Source of the DNA: Burkholderiales bacterium
GTDB taxonomy: Bacteria > Pseudomonadota > Gammaproteobacteria > Burkholderiales > Burkholderiaceae_C
Assembly: GCA_028868995.1 (NCBI GenBank)
Contig: JAGWTH010000034.1
Location: forward strand, 1 to 43,921
DNA: 43,921 nucleotides
Reading direction: 5' to 3'
Positions 1 to 8,803 of the stretch are shown one piece after another. How positions within the stretch are numbered: the first letter of the stretch is position 1; each line of letters begins with the position of its first letter. The translations under genes were made by a program, and so were the position numbers. The notes under the pieces are model-generated. The model was not told the origin of the DNA. It worked only from the letters and a program-made list of their open reading frames with translations, and searched no databases.

Positions 1-63
1 GGCCTGTTCACTTGACGAAATTATTCCGGACACCAGTGCGCCTCCGCGGGAATGACGAAGATC
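1..63. repeat. Left-edge intergenic stretch, possible worn repeat
   Basis: No gene is supported here; it lies just beyond the stop of the hydrolase at 64. On the minus strand it reads CGTCATTCCCGCGGAGGCGC, which resembles one arm of the CGTCATTCCCGCGAAGGCGG intergenic repeat found many times in Comamonadaceae genomes. The second arm is not recognisable. This is recognition from memory and the copy is degenerate and cut by the window edge. Confidence 0.25.
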
Positions 64-1134
64 CTAGGCCGGCGCGAAGCGCCACACCCCGTCCGCCTCC
101 TTGGTCCGCCGCATCTTCCCCGCGTGCCACAGCGCATGCAGGTGCGCCACCGACTCGCCCATGGCGAAGGTGGTCTGGTGCAGGTCCAGCTTGCGCTTGA
201 ACAGGATGGGCAGCACGTCGGCGGCCGACACCGGCTGCTGCCGGCTCGCGGCCAGCACCTCGTCCAGCCGCTCGCGGTGGTGCTCGTGCAGCTGGCGGAT
301 GCGCGTGTGCAGGCCGCGGAAGGGCTTGCCGTGCGAGGGCAGCACCAGCGTGTCGCCCGGCAGCGGCCGGAACTTGTCGATCGAGGTGAGGAAAAGGGCC
401 AGCGAATTCGCTTCCGGCTCCATCTCGTACACGCTCACGTTGGTGGAGATCCGCGGCAGCACCATGTCGCCGCTGATCAGGACGTCGACGTCCTCGCAAT
501 ACAACGCGATGTGCTCCGGCGCGTGGCCGTAGCCGCTGATGCAGCGCCAGCCGCGCCCGCCGATGGACAGCAGGTCGCCGTCCTGCATGCGCCGGTAGCG
601 CGGCGGCAGCGCCGGCACCAGGCTGGGGAAGTAGCTGGCGCGGCCGCGGATCTTCTCCAGCGACTCGGGGTCGGTGAGGCCGTGCGAGGCGAAGAAGCGC
701 GCCGCCCCTTCGCCGCCGAAGGCGGTCGTGGTCTGCACCGCCAGCCGCGCCGCGTGGTAGTCGGTGGCGCTGATCCACAGCCGGCACTCGTGCTGAGGCG
801 TGCTCCAGCGCTCGCACAGCCAGTGCGCCAGGCCGAGGTGGTCCGGGTGCATGTGGGTGACGACCACGCGCAGCACGGGCAGGCCCTCCAGCTCGTTGGC
901 GAACACCTGCTCCCACTGCGCCCTGGACTCCTCGCGGTCTATGCAGCAGTCCACCACGGTCCAGCCCTCGCGGCCGTCCAGCCGGTCGCGCAGCAGCCAC
1001 AGGTTGATGTGGTCCAGCGCGAAGGGCAGGGCCATGCGGATCCAGCGCACGCCCGGCGCCAGCTCGAGGGTCGCCCCCGGGGCGGGCAGGGTGTCGCCCA
1101 GGGGGTACTGCAGCTCGCGTTCCAGGAGGTTCAT
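64..1134 (-). CDS. MBL-fold metallo-hydrolase
   Basis: A 356-residue cytoplasmic metallo-beta-lactamase-fold hydrolase. The metal signature THMHPDHLG places ligands at H94, H96, D98 and H99. Later ligands fit GYGHAPEH, ISGDMVLP (bridging Asp) and PSHGKPF. After about residue 270 comes a helical C-terminal domain, as in the human LACTB2/GloB-like subgroup that often sits near acyl-CoA catabolic genes. The ATG at 1134 is chosen because everything upstream in this frame is the antisense of liuR. It is divergent from liuR, and a LiuR-type palindrome begins 8 bases upstream of its start, so it is probably part of the same regulon. A thioester or lactone substrate is possible; the true substrate is unknown. 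Confidence 0.9.
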   Translation of the reverse strand: MNLLERELQYPLGDTLPAPGATLELAPGVRWIRMALPFALDHINLWLLRDRLDGREGWTVVDCCIDREESRAQWEQVFANELEGLPVLRVVVTHMHPDHLGLAHWLCERWSTPQHECRLWISATDYHAARLAVQTTTAFGGEGAARFFASHGLTDPESLEKIRGRASYFPSLVPALPPRYRRMQDGDLLSIGGRGWRCISGYGHAPEHIALYCEDVDVLISGDMVLPRISTNVSVYEMEPEANSLALFLTSIDKFRPLPGDTLVLPSHGKPFRGLHTRIRQLHEHHRERLDEVLAASRQQPVSAADVLPILFKRKLDLHQTTFAMGESVAHLHALWHAGKMRRTKEADGVWRFAPA

Positions 1135-1142
1135 GGGCGTGA

Positions 1143-1164
1143 TTGACGTTGACGTAAACGTCAG
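1143..1164. promoter_or_regulatory. LiuR-type operator (divergent hydrolase/liuR)
   Basis: Near-palindrome with arms TTGACGTT and AACGTCAG around GACGTA. It has the ACGT-rich look of LiuR boxes described for proteobacterial branched-chain amino acid catabolism. It lies 8 bases from the hydrolase start (1134) and about 55 bases from the liuR start (1219), so it could control both. A second, better copy is at 1643-1668. Binding is inferred from symmetry, recurrence and the adjacent regulator. Confidence 0.75.
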
Positions 1165-1218
1165 ATGTAATCGCCCATTGTAGGCAGCCCCCCGGGGCGC
1201 CGCTGTCCCCTGCCGTAC

Positions 1219-1644
1219 ATGCCCATGGCCGCAACGCATCCCCAGACCACCTACACCATCGGCGACCTGGCGCGCGAGTTCGACCTCACCACGCGCGCGA
1301 TCCGCTTCTACGAGGACATGGGCCTGCTGCAGCCGGCGCGCTCGGGCCCGGGCGGGCGCAACCGCGTGTACAGCGCGCGCGACCGCACCCGGCTGAAGCT
1401 CACCCTGCGGGCCAAGCGCCTGGGGCTGTCGCTCACCGAGGCCCGGGACATCATCGACATGTACGACAGCCCGCGCGACACCGGGCCGCAGCTGCGCAAG
1501 TTCCTGGCCATCCTGGCCCAGCACCGGCAGCAGCTGGAGGAGCAGATGGCCGAGCTGCAGGCCAACCTCGACGAGGTCCGCACCCACGAACGGGAGGCCC
1601 GGGCGCTGCTGGCCCGGCTGGAGAAGGACAAGGTCCGGGCATAA
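1219..1644 (+). CDS. liuR: MerR-family regulator, LiuR type
   Basis: A 141-residue MerR-family transcription factor. The winged-helix N-terminus runs from about residue 11 (YTIGDLAREFDLTTRAIRFY) to about 80, with the wing at GGRNRVYSARDRTRL. A long amphipathic dimerisation helix covers roughly 95-138. No metal-binding cysteines are present, which fits the LiuR group that responds to CoA thioesters of branched-chain catabolism rather than to metals. Neighbours fit: isovaleryl-CoA dehydrogenase, thioesterase and thiolase lie downstream, and LiuR-like palindromes flank the gene on both sides. A second in-frame ATG two codons downstream (1225) is an alternative start. Autoregulation through the 1143-1164 site is likely. 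Confidence 0.88.
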   Translation: MPMAATHPQTTYTIGDLAREFDLTTRAIRFYEDMGLLQPARSGPGGRNRVYSARDRTRLKLTLRAKRLGLSLTEARDIIDMYDSPRDTGPQLRKFLAILAQHRQQLEEQMAELQANLDEVRTHEREARALLARLEKDKVRA

Positions 1645-1668
1645 TTGACGTTAACGTAAACGTCAATT
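1643..1668. promoter_or_regulatory. LiuR-type operator before thioesterase gene
   Basis: A 26-base palindrome with one mismatched pair. The inner arms TTGACGTT (1645-1652) and AACGTCAA (1659-1666) flank AACGTA, and AA/TT extend it on each side. It overlaps the stop codon of liuR and ends 8 bases before the ATG of the thioesterase gene. That position suits a promoter for the downstream genes whose transcript has almost no leader, or a repressor roadblock. It shares the core of the copy at 1143-1164. Confidence 0.8.
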
Positions 1669-1676
1669 CCGCCGCC

Positions 1677-2138
1677 ATGCCCGCCGACCGCCCCGAACCG
1701 CAGGATCCGGACTTCGCCGGACGCGTGCGCGCCAGCTTCGCGAAGCAGGGCGCCATGCACACCATCGGCGCCGTCCTGGCGGCGCTGGAGCCGGGCCGGG
1801 TGGTGATCGAGCTGCCCTGGCAGCAGGCGCTCACCCAGCAGCACGGCTTCCTGCATGCCGGCATGGTGGCCACGGCCCTGGACTCCGCCTGCGGCTACGC
1901 GGCCTCCACCCTGATGCCCGCCGAGGCCGGCGTGCTGACCATCGAATACAAGGTGAACCTGCTGGCCCCCGCCAAGGGCCAGCGCTTCCGCATGGAAGGC
2001 CTGGTGGTGAAGCCGGGCCGCACCATCAGCGTGGCCGAGGGCCGCGCTTTCGCCCTGGACGACGGCCGCGAGAAGCTCGTCGCGACCATGACCGCGACCC
2101 TCATGACCATCACCGGACGCGACGGCGTCCGGCATTGA
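1677..2138 (+). CDS. PaaI-family hotdog thioesterase
   Basis: A 153-residue single hotdog-domain protein of the PaaI/YbgC-like acyl-CoA thioesterase type. The diagnostic stretch is QQHGFLHAGMVATALDSACG at about residues 55-74, where the HG..H.G turn and the following long helix with its acidic residue form the catalytic site. The conserved strand VLTIEYKVNLLAPAKG follows. It likely hydrolyses a small acyl-CoA and releases CoA in the cytoplasm. It begins 8 bases after a LiuR-type palindrome and precedes isovaleryl-CoA dehydrogenase, so a role in branched-chain acyl-CoA turnover is inferred. The exact thioester is unknown. Confidence 0.88.
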   Translation: MPADRPEPQDPDFAGRVRASFAKQGAMHTIGAVLAALEPGRVVIELPWQQALTQQHGFLHAGMVATALDSACGYAASTLMPAEAGVLTIEYKVNLLAPAKGQRFRMEGLVVKPGRTISVAEGRAFALDDGREKLVATMTATLMTITGRDGVRH

Positions 2139-2150
2139 AATGATGGTCCA

Positions 2151-2233
2151 CTCCCGAAGCGCCTTCGGCGCCTCCCCCTCAAGGGGGCGCCACCAGCGGC
2201 CCGGCAAAGCCGGTGCCGCGGTGGCACCCGGTC
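2151..2233. repeat. Hairpin-rich intergenic repeat
   Basis: Four small hairpins in a row: GCGCC-TTC-GGCGC (2159-2171), CCCCCT-CA-AGGGGG (2174-2187), CCGGC-AAA-GCCGG, and GGTGCC/GGCACC (2212-2228). I recognise the overall sequence as resembling a dispersed intergenic element of Comamonadaceae genomes. It separates the thioesterase gene from isovaleryl-CoA dehydrogenase and may attenuate read-through or stabilise RNA. There is no T-tract, so it is not a classic terminator. Only one copy is present in this window. Confidence 0.55.
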
Positions 2234-2296
2234 CGGCCCCCGGCTATCGGGCGCCATGGACACCGTTGGCTCACAGGAACTGAAAAGGAGAAAGTC

Positions 2297-3478
2297 ATGC
2301 AGCAACTGCCCGGCCTCGACTTCGGCCTCGGCGAAGACCTCGAAGCCCTGCGCGACACCGTGCGCTCCTTCGCCGAGGCGGAGATCGCGCCCCGCGCGGC
2401 CGAGATCGACCGCAGCGACCAGTTCCCCATGGACCTGTGGCGCAAGATGGGCGAGCTGGGCGTCCTGGGCATCACGGTGCCCGAGGAGTACGGCGGCGCC
2501 GGCATGGGCTACCTCGCCCACATGCTGGCGATGGAGGAGATCTCCCGCGCCTCGGCCTCCGTCGGCCTGTCCTACGGCGCCCACAGCAACCTGTGCGTGA
2601 ACCAGATCAAGCGCAACGGCAGCGAGGCGCAGAAGAAGAAATACCTGCCCAGGCTGATCTCCGGCGAGCACGTGGGCGCGCTCGCGATGAGCGAGCCGGG
2701 CGCCGGCAGCGACGTCATCTCGATGAAGCTGCGCGCCGACGAAAAGGGCGGCTATTACGTCCTGAACGGCAACAAGATGTGGATCACCAACGGCCCCGAC
2801 GCCGACACCCTGGTGGTCTATGCCAAGACCGAGCCGGAGCTGGGCGCGCGCGGCGTCACCGCCTTCCTGATCGAGAAGGGCATGAAGGGCTTCTCCATCG
2901 CCCAGAAGCTGGACAAGCTGGGCATGCGCGGCAGCCACACCGGCGAGCTCGTGTTCCAGAACGTGGAGGTTCCCGCCGAGAACGTGCTGGGCGCCGTCAA
3001 CGGGGGCGCCAAGGTGCTCATGAGCGGCCTGGACTACGAGCGCGCCGTGCTCGCGGCCGGCCCCATCGGCATCATGCAGGCGGTCATGGACAACGTGGTG
3101 CCCTACATCCACGACCGCAAGCAGTTCGGCCAGAGCATCGGCGAGTTCCAGCTCATCCAGGGCAAGGTCGCCGACATGTACACGATCCTGCAGGCATCGC
3201 GCGCCTACTGCTACCAGGTGGGCAAGAACCTGGACCTGCTGGGAAGCGAGCACGTCCGGCAGGTGCGCAAGGACTGCGCCTCGGTCATCCTGTACTGCGC
3301 CGAGAAGGCCACCTGGATGGCCGGCGAGGGCATCCAGATCTTCGGCGGCAACGGCTACATCAACGAATACCCGCTGGGCCGCCTGTGGCGCGACGCCAAG
3401 CTGTACGAGATCGGCGCCGGCACCAGCGAGATCCGCCGGATGCTGATCGGCCGGGAACTGTTCGCCGAGACCCTGTAA
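2297..3478 (+). CDS. liuA: Isovaleryl-CoA dehydrogenase
   Basis: A 393-residue FAD-dependent acyl-CoA dehydrogenase oxidising isovaleryl-CoA to 3-methylcrotonyl-CoA in leucine degradation, passing electrons to ETF. The full acyl-CoA dehydrogenase fold is present: N-terminal helical domain, FAD/substrate motif [19 protein letters not shown], and C-terminal [20 protein letters not shown]. The catalytic base of this subfamily sits in helix G, and here [15 protein letters not shown] supplies Glu248. At the canonical C-terminal position the sequence is YEIGAGTSE instead of YEGTS, as in isovaleryl-CoA dehydrogenases. The ATG at 2297 follows the strong ribosome site AAAAGGAG (2283-2290) and gives the usual length. 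Other liu genes (carboxylase, hydratase, lyase) are absent here. Confidence 0.93.
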   Translation: MQQLPGLDFGLGEDLEALRDTVRSFAEAEIAPRAAEIDRSDQFPMDLWRKMGELGVLGITVPEEYGGAGMGYLAHMLAMEEISRASASVGLSYGAHSNLCVNQIKRNGSEAQKKKYLPRLISGEHVGALAMSEPGAGSDVISMKLRADEKGGYYVLNGNKMWITNGPDADTLVVYAKTEPELGARGVTAFLIEKGMKGFSIAQKLDKLGMRGSHTGELVFQNVEVPAENVLGAVNGGAKVLMSGLDYERAVLAAGPIGIMQAVMDNVVPYIHDRKQFGQSIGEFQLIQGKVADMYTILQASRAYCYQVGKNLDLLGSEHVRQVRKDCASVILYCAEKATWMAGEGIQIFGGNGYINEYPLGRLWRDAKLYEIGAGTSEIRRMLIGRELFAETL

Positions 3479-3482
3479 ACCG

Positions 3483-3507
3483 GGCCGGCGCCTCGGGAAC
3501 CGGCCTT
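3483..3507 (+). terminator. Weak hairpin after liuA
   Basis: GGCCGG (3483-3488) can pair with CCGGCC (3500-3505) across an 11-base loop, followed only by TT. It lies 5 bases after the liuA stop and before the carbonic anhydrase gene. The short stem and lack of a T-run make it a doubtful terminator. Confidence 0.25.
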
Positions 3508-3548
3508 AGGTGGTTCTACCGACGCCTGCCATCCGGGAGAATGCGGAC

Positions 3549-4202
3549 ATGCCCGCCATCAACGACCTGTTCGCCCACAACCGCGCCTGGGCAGCGCAGA
3601 TGGAGCATGACCGGCCCGGTTTCTTCACCAGCCTCGTCAAGCAGCAGAAGCCCAAGTTCATGTGGATCGGCTGCTCCGACAGCCGCGTGCCGGCCAACCA
3701 GATCACGGGCCTGGACCCCGGCGAAGTCTTCGTGCACCGCAACGTGGCCAACGTGATCGTGCACTCCGACCTCAACGCGCTGTCGACCGTGCAGTTCGCG
3801 GTGGACATGCTGAAGGTGGAGCACATCATGGTGGTGGGCCACTACGGCTGCGGCGGCGTGATGGCGGCCCTGAACAACACCCGCGTCGGCCTGGCGGACA
3901 ACTGGATCCGCCACATCCAGGACGTGCGCGACCGCCACCGGGGCATCCTCGAGCAGCTCGCGCCGGAGCAGCGCGGCGACACCCTGGTGGACCTCAACGT
4001 GATCGAGCAGGTGGTGAACCTGTGCGTCAGCACGGTGATGGAGGACGCCTGGGCCAAGGGCCAGAAGGTGAGCATCCACGGCTGGGCCTTCGGCGTGCAC
4101 GACGGCCTGCTGCACGACCTGCACATGACGGTCGCCAGCACCGACGCGATCGAGCCGACCTACCGTGCCGCCATCGAGGGCGTGATCGCGGCACGCAGCT
4201 AG
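3549..4202 (+). CDS. can: Beta-class carbonic anhydrase
   Basis: A 217-residue cytoplasmic zinc enzyme interconverting CO2 and bicarbonate. Zinc ligands are visible as C42 and D44 in GCSDSRVP, and H98 and C101 in GHYGCGG; the D44-R46 dyad is intact. Length matches E. coli Can. The ATG at 3549 follows GGGAGA at 3535-3540 and gives the normal N-terminus; the in-frame ATG at 3510 would add 13 poorly fitting residues. In this setting bicarbonate could feed the biotin-dependent carboxylases of leucine catabolism and anaplerosis. It is followed after 2 bases by aceK, so the two are probably co-transcribed. Confidence 0.95.
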   Translation: MPAINDLFAHNRAWAAQMEHDRPGFFTSLVKQQKPKFMWIGCSDSRVPANQITGLDPGEVFVHRNVANVIVHSDLNALSTVQFAVDMLKVEHIMVVGHYGCGGVMAALNNTRVGLADNWIRHIQDVRDRHRGILEQLAPEQRGDTLVDLNVIEQVVNLCVSTVMEDAWAKGQKVSIHGWAFGVHDGLLHDLHMTVASTDAIEPTYRAAIEGVIAARS

Positions 4203-4204
4203 CC

Positions 4205-6025
4205 ATGTTCCCCCAGCGCCTGGACTCGCCGCTCGCCTACGCCATCGCCAAGGCGATGCTGGACGGCTTCAACCGGCACTACCAGCTGTTCCGGGCCGAG
4301 TCCGCGCGCGCCAAGCACCGTTTCGAGACGGCCGACTGGCACGGCCAGCAGCGCGCCCAGCGCGAGCGCATCGAGTTCTACGACCTGCGCGCGCGCGAGG
4401 CGGTGCAGCGCCTGGAGAAGGAGTTCAAGGCGGGGGAGCAGCCCATGGAGGTCTGGCACCAGGCCAAGCTGCACTACATCGGCCTGCTGATCGACCACCA
4501 CCAGCCGGAGCTGGCGGAGACCTTCTTCAACACGGTCACCACCAGGATCCTGCACCGGACCTACTTCCACAACGACTTCATCTTCGTGCGGCCGGCGGTC
4601 AGCACCGAGTACCTCGAGAACGACGAGCCGGCGGCCACGCCGACCTACCGCTCCTACTACCCGACGCGCGAGAACCTGCGCGACGAGCTGGTGCGCATCG
4701 TCGACAACTTCCGGCTCAACCGCCCGTTCGAGGACCTGCCGCGCGACGCCGGCTACGTGCTGGAAGCCCTGGGCGCGCGCCTGGCGCAGGCGAAGCTGCG
4801 CGCCAATTTCCAGGTGCAGGTGCTGTCTTCTCTCTTCTACCGGAACAAGGGCGCCTACCTGGTCGGCAAGATCATCAACGGCTACACCGAGCTGCCCTTC
4901 GCGCTGCCCATCCTGCATGGCGCCAACGGCAAGCTGGTGATCGACACCTGCCTGTTCGGCGAGGACGAACTGCTGATGCTGTTCTCCTTCGCCCGCGCCT
5001 ACTTCATGGTGGACATGGAGATCCCGGCGGCCACGGTGCAGTTCCTGCGCACGCTGATGCCGCGCAAGCCGCGCGGCGAGCTTTACAGCGCGCTGGGCCT
5101 GGCCAAGCAGGGCAAGACCCTGTTCTACCGCGACTTCCTCTACCACTTGCGGCACTCCAGCGACCGGTTCCGCGTCGCCCCGGGCATCAAGGGCATGGTG
5201 ATGCTGGTGTTCGACCTGCCGTCCTTCCCCTACGTGTTCAAGGTGATCCGCGACCACTTCCCGGCGCAGAAGGACACCACGCGCGAGCAGGTCCAGCGCA
5301 AGTACCTGCTGGTCAAGCAGCACGACCGGGTCGGGCGCATGGCCGACACGCTGGAATACCGGGACGTCGCCTTTGCCCGCGACCGGTTCGACGAAGACCT
5401 GCTCGAGGAGATCCGCCGGTTCGCCCCCAGCCAGCTGGAGGTGAGCGACCGCGACGGCGACGGCCACGAGGAGGTGATCATCCGGCACCTCTACATCGAG
5501 CGGCGCATGATCCCGCTGAACCTGTTCCTGCAGGAGGCGATCGAGGCCGGCGCCATCGAGCAGGTGGAGCACGCCGTCATCGAATACGGCAACGCCATCA
5601 AGGACCTGGTCGCGGCCAACATCTTCCCCGGCGACATGCTCTGGAAGAACTTCGGCGTCACGCGCAACGGCAAGGTGGTGTTCTACGACTACGACGAGAT
5701 CGAGTACCTCACCGACTGCAACTTCCGCCAGGTGCCCGCGCCGCGCACCGAGGAGGAGGAGCTGTCCGGCGAGGTCTGGTACCCGGTGGGGCCGCGCGAC
5801 GTGTTCCCCGAGACCTTCGGCCCCTTCCTCCTGGGCAACCCCGCGGTGCGCGAGGTGTTCATGAAGCACCACGCCGACCTGCTGGACCCCGCCTTCTGGC
5901 AGGGCCACAAGGAGCGCATCCTGGCCGGCCACGTGCACGACGTGTTCCCCTACGACCAGGACAAGCGCTTCGGGCGCCGGCAGCGGGCCGCCGCGCAGCG
6001 CGTGCCCGAGGAGGCGCAGGCATGA
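4205..6025 (+). CDS. aceK: Isocitrate dehydrogenase kinase/phosphatase
   Basis: A 606-residue AceK, the bifunctional enzyme that phosphorylates and dephosphorylates isocitrate dehydrogenase and so splits flux between the TCA cycle and glyoxylate shunt. The N-terminal helical regulatory domain covers about 1-310. The C-terminal kinase-like domain contains [18 protein letters not shown] (glycine-poor ATP loop and Lys), [20 protein letters not shown] and DEIEYL, which form the catalytic and metal region. The length is typical. It starts 2 bases after the carbonic anhydrase stop and overlaps the next gene by ATGA. Its place beside leucine genes makes sense, because leucine and fatty-acid catabolism deliver acetyl-CoA that needs the glyoxylate shunt. 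aceA and aceB are not in the window. Confidence 0.96.
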   Translation: MFPQRLDSPLAYAIAKAMLDGFNRHYQLFRAESARAKHRFETADWHGQQRAQRERIEFYDLRAREAVQRLEKEFKAGEQPMEVWHQAKLHYIGLLIDHHQPELAETFFNTVTTRILHRTYFHNDFIFVRPAVSTEYLENDEPAATPTYRSYYPTRENLRDELVRIVDNFRLNRPFEDLPRDAGYVLEALGARLAQAKLRANFQVQVLSSLFYRNKGAYLVGKIINGYTELPFALPILHGANGKLVIDTCLFGEDELLMLFSFARAYFMVDMEIPAATVQFLRTLMPRKPRGELYSALGLAKQGKTLFYRDFLYHLRHSSDRFRVAPGIKGMVMLVFDLPSFPYVFKVIRDHFPAQKDTTREQVQRKYLLVKQHDRVGRMADTLEYRDVAFARDRFDEDLLEEIRRFAPSQLEVSDRDGDGHEEVIIRHLYIERRMIPLNLFLQEAIEAGAIEQVEHAVIEYGNAIKDLVAANIFPGDMLWKNFGVTRNGKVVFYDYDEIEYLTDCNFRQVPAPRTEEEELSGEVWYPVGPRDVFPETFGPFLLGNPAVREVFMKHHADLLDPAFWQGHKERILAGHVHDVFPYDQDKRFGRRQRAAAQRVPEEAQA

Positions 6026-6813
6026 AAGCCATCGTCGCGCTCGCTGCCGCCCTCTGGCTGGCCGCCGTGCCGGCCTGGGCCCAGCAGGTCGTCGACCTGC
6101 CCAGCCGCCCCGGCGTGACAGAGCGCATGCTGGTCCTGCCGAATTCCTCGGCGTCGGCCACGGTGCTGCTGCTGACCGGCGGCTCGGGCCACGTCAACAT
6201 CAAGGACAGTGGCCAGATCGCTCGCGCCGAGAACTTCCTGGTGCGCACGCGCGAACGCTTCCGGCAGGAGGGCTTCAACGTGCTCGTGCTGGACGCGCCC
6301 AGCGACCACGGCGCGCGCCCCTACCTGGGCGGGGGCTTCCGCGACAGCGCGGAGCACGTCGCGGACCTCGGCGCGGTGGTGCATTGGGCGCGCCAGCAGT
6401 TCGGGCTGCCGGTATGGATCGTGGGGACCAGCCGGGGCACCCAGTCCGCGGCGCATGCGGCCGAGGTGCTCGCCCCGCCTGCCGGCCCGGACGGCATCGT
6501 CCTCACGTCCACCATCCTGCTGCGCTCGCCGCGCGGCGGCGATCAGGGGCGGCCGGTGCCGGAGATGGACCTGGGCCGGATCGCCGTCCCGGTGCTGGTG
6601 GTGCACCATGAACAGGACCCGTGCCCGATCTGCCAGCCGGGACAGCTGCCCGGCCTGATGAAGAGGTTCGCGCCCGGCCGGGCCGAGCTGAAGACCTACA
6701 CGGGGGGCGACTCGCAAGGCCCGGCCTGCGAGCCCTGGTCGCACCACGGCTACAACGGCATCGAGGACCGGGTGGTGGCGGACATCGCCGCCTGGATCCG
6801 GCAGCACCAGTGA
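6022..6813 (+). CDS. Secreted alpha/beta-hydrolase family protein
   Basis: A 263-residue protein with a Sec signal peptide ([20 protein letters not shown], cut before QQVVD). The mature part looks like an alpha/beta hydrolase: strand [12 protein letters not shown] near residue 55, nucleophile elbow GTSRGT (Ser near 136), and an acid/His pair plausibly in VVHHEQDPC and [10 protein letters not shown]. Two Cys (DPCPIC) may form a periplasmic disulphide. It overlaps aceK by ATGA, so translation is coupled, although a periplasmic hydrolase has no obvious link to AceK. No specific substrate can be named. Confidence 0.8.
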   Translation: MKAIVALAAALWLAAVPAWAQQVVDLPSRPGVTERMLVLPNSSASATVLLLTGGSGHVNIKDSGQIARAENFLVRTRERFRQEGFNVLVLDAPSDHGARPYLGGGFRDSAEHVADLGAVVHWARQQFGLPVWIVGTSRGTQSAAHAAEVLAPPAGPDGIVLTSTILLRSPRGGDQGRPVPEMDLGRIAVPVLVVHHEQDPCPICQPGQLPGLMKRFAPGRAELKTYTGGDSQGPACEPWSHHGYNGIEDRVVADIAAWIRQHQ

Positions 6814-6925
6814 GCGAGGATGCATGACCGCACACGTGAGCCTTCGCCGCAAACCATTCCCCGCTGCTCGCCCGACGGGCGGGCGGCATTCCGTCATCCC
6901 GACCACCTGTTGAAGGAGTAACACC

Positions 6926-8107
6926 ATGGCCGAATCCATCGTCATCGTCGGCGCCGCCCGCACCCCCATGGGCAGCTTCCAGGGCGACTTCGCCGCGCTC
7001 GCCGCGCACGACCTCGGCGGCGCCGCCATCCGCGCCGCCGTCGAGCGCGCCGGCATCTCCGCCGATGCCGTCGGCGAAGTGCTGTTCGGCAACTGCCTGA
7101 TGGCCGGCCAGGGCCAGGCGCCGGCCCGCCAGGCCGCGTTCAAGGGCGGCCTGCCCAAGAGCGCGGGTGCCGTCACCCTGTCCAAGATGTGCGGCTCCGG
7201 CATGAAGGCCGCCATGTTCGCGCACGACATGCTGCTGGCCGGCACGCACGAGATCATGGTGGCCGGCGGCATGGAGAGCATGACCAACGCTCCCTACCTG
7301 CTGCTCAAGGGCCGTGGCGGCTATCGGATGGGCCACGACCGGGTCTACGACCACATGATGCTGGACGGCCTCGAGGACGCCTACGAAGCCGGACGCTCCA
7401 TGGGCACCTTCGGCGAGGACTGCGCGGCGAAGTACAAGTTCTCGCGCGAGGCGCAGGACGCATTTGCCACCACGTCGGTGCAGCGCGCCAAGAAGGCGAC
7501 CGAGACCGGCGCCTTCGCCACCGAGATCACGCCGGTGACGGTCAAGACCCGCGCCGGCGAGACGGTCGTCTCCATCGACGAGGGCCCGGGCAAGGTCAAG
7601 CTGGACAAGATCCCGCAGCTCAAGCCCGCGTTCAAGAAGGACGGCACCATCACCGCCGCCTCCAGCTCCTCGATCAACGACGGCGCCGCGGCGCTGGTGA
7701 TGATGACCGAGAGCACCGCCAGGCGCCTGGGCCTGAAGCCGCTGGCGCGCATCGTCGGCCATGCCACCCACGCGCAGGAGCCCGAGTGGTTCACCACCGC
7801 CCCGGTGGGCGCCACCCAGAAGCTGCTGGCGAAGACCGGCTGGAAGGTGTCGGACGTGGACCTGTGGGAGGTCAACGAGGCCTTCGCCGTGGTGCCGATG
7901 GCGCTGATGGCCGAACTGAAGGTCGCGCACGACCTCGTCAACGTCAATGGCGGCGCCTGCGCGCTGGGCCACCCGATCGGCGCCTCCGGCGCGCGGATCA
8001 TGGTCACGCTGCTGCACGCCCTGAAGGCCCGCGGCGGCAAGCGCGGCATCGCCACGCTGTGCATCGGCGGCGGCGAGGGCACGGCGGTGGCGCTGGAGCT
8101 GGTTTGA
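6926..8107 (+). CDS. Acetyl-CoA C-acyltransferase (thiolase)
   Basis: A 393-residue type II thiolase that condenses or cleaves acetoacetyl-CoA or another 3-ketoacyl-CoA. The full catalytic set is present: nucleophile C89 in KMCGSGMK, H349 in GHPIGASGAR, and C379 in LCIGGGEG, with NEAFAVVP between. Length and spacing match the Zoogloea PhaA/AtoB group. The start at 6926 follows AAGGAG at about 6914. In this cluster it would take the acetoacetyl-CoA produced at the end of leucine degradation. It overlaps the following SDR gene through TTGA. Confidence 0.93.
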   Translation: MAESIVIVGAARTPMGSFQGDFAALAAHDLGGAAIRAAVERAGISADAVGEVLFGNCLMAGQGQAPARQAAFKGGLPKSAGAVTLSKMCGSGMKAAMFAHDMLLAGTHEIMVAGGMESMTNAPYLLLKGRGGYRMGHDRVYDHMMLDGLEDAYEAGRSMGTFGEDCAAKYKFSREAQDAFATTSVQRAKKATETGAFATEITPVTVKTRAGETVVSIDEGPGKVKLDKIPQLKPAFKKDGTITAASSSSINDGAAALVMMTESTARRLGLKPLARIVGHATHAQEPEWFTTAPVGATQKLLAKTGWKVSDVDLWEVNEAFAVVPMALMAELKVAHDLVNVNGGACALGHPIGASGARIMVTLLHALKARGGKRGIATLCIGGGEGTAVALELV

Positions 8108-8769
8108 ACGTCCTGGTCCTCGGCGCCTCCCGCGGCATCGGCCTCGAATTCGTCCGCCAGTACCGCGAGGCGGGCGACACCGTGACCGCCACCGCTCGCG
8201 ACGCGGAGGGCTTGGCGCGCCTGCAGGACCTTGGCGCCAAGGCGTTCAAGCTGGACGTGGCCGACCCGGCCAGCGTCAGCGGCCTGGGCTGGCAGCTCGA
8301 TGGCGAGAAGATCGACCTGGCGCTGTACGTCGCCGGCATCATGTCGCGCGGCGGCGCCACCCAGCCGCCCGCGCGCGACGAATTCGACCGCGTGCTGCGC
8401 ACCAACGTCTGGGGCGCGATGCAGGCCATCGTGCAGGTGGCGCCGCTGGTGGAGGCGGCCGCCGGCAAGTTCGTCTTCGTCAGCAGCCGCATGGGCTGCA
8501 TCGGCGAGGTGGACTCCAGCTACAGCTGGGTCTACCGGGTGAGCAAGGCCGCCCTCAACATGGCGGTGGCCGCCGCGCAGCCCGACTACCCGCGGGCGAC
8601 CTTCGTGGCCCTGAGCCCGGGCTGGGTGCGCACCCACATGGGCGGTGGCGGTGCGCCCCTCACGGTGAAGCAGAGCGTGTCGGACATGCGTGCAACCGTC
8701 GCGAAACTCACCACCTCCGCACGAGGCGCATTCCTGGATCGCGACGGCCGTCGGTTCGGCAGTTGGTGA
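8104..8769 (+). CDS. SDR-family oxidoreductase (TTG start)
   Basis: A 221-residue short-chain dehydrogenase/reductase. Nucleotide site GASRGIG begins near residue 7, the catalytic Ser is in FVSSRMG, and the YxxxK pair is YRVSK; LSPGWVRTHMGG follows. It is a C-factor-like (CsgA-type) short SDR rather than a full 250-residue enzyme. The TTG at 8104 is chosen because it overlaps the thiolase stop (TTGA), has GGAG at 8095-8098 and puts the Rossmann motif at the usual distance from the N-terminus. No in-frame ATG precedes the motif. The substrate is unknown. It is convergent with the Bug gene, with 34 bases between. Confidence 0.85.
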   Translation: MNVLVLGASRGIGLEFVRQYREAGDTVTATARDAEGLARLQDLGAKAFKLDVADPASVSGLGWQLDGEKIDLALYVAGIMSRGGATQPPARDEFDRVLRTNVWGAMQAIVQVAPLVEAAAGKFVFVSSRMGCIGEVDSSYSWVYRVSKAALNMAVAAAQPDYPRATFVALSPGWVRTHMGGGGAPLTVKQSVSDMRATVAKLTTSARGAFLDRDGRRFGSW

Positions 8770-8803
8770 GGGATCGACGGGCGCCGGCCCTTGCGTCGCT
8801 GGC

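Noticed and set aside
3662-4204. Upstream extension of the aceK frame through the carbonic anhydrase gene
   Set aside because: The extension translates carbonic anhydrase DNA in the wrong frame; AceK homology begins at MFPQRLDSP (4205).
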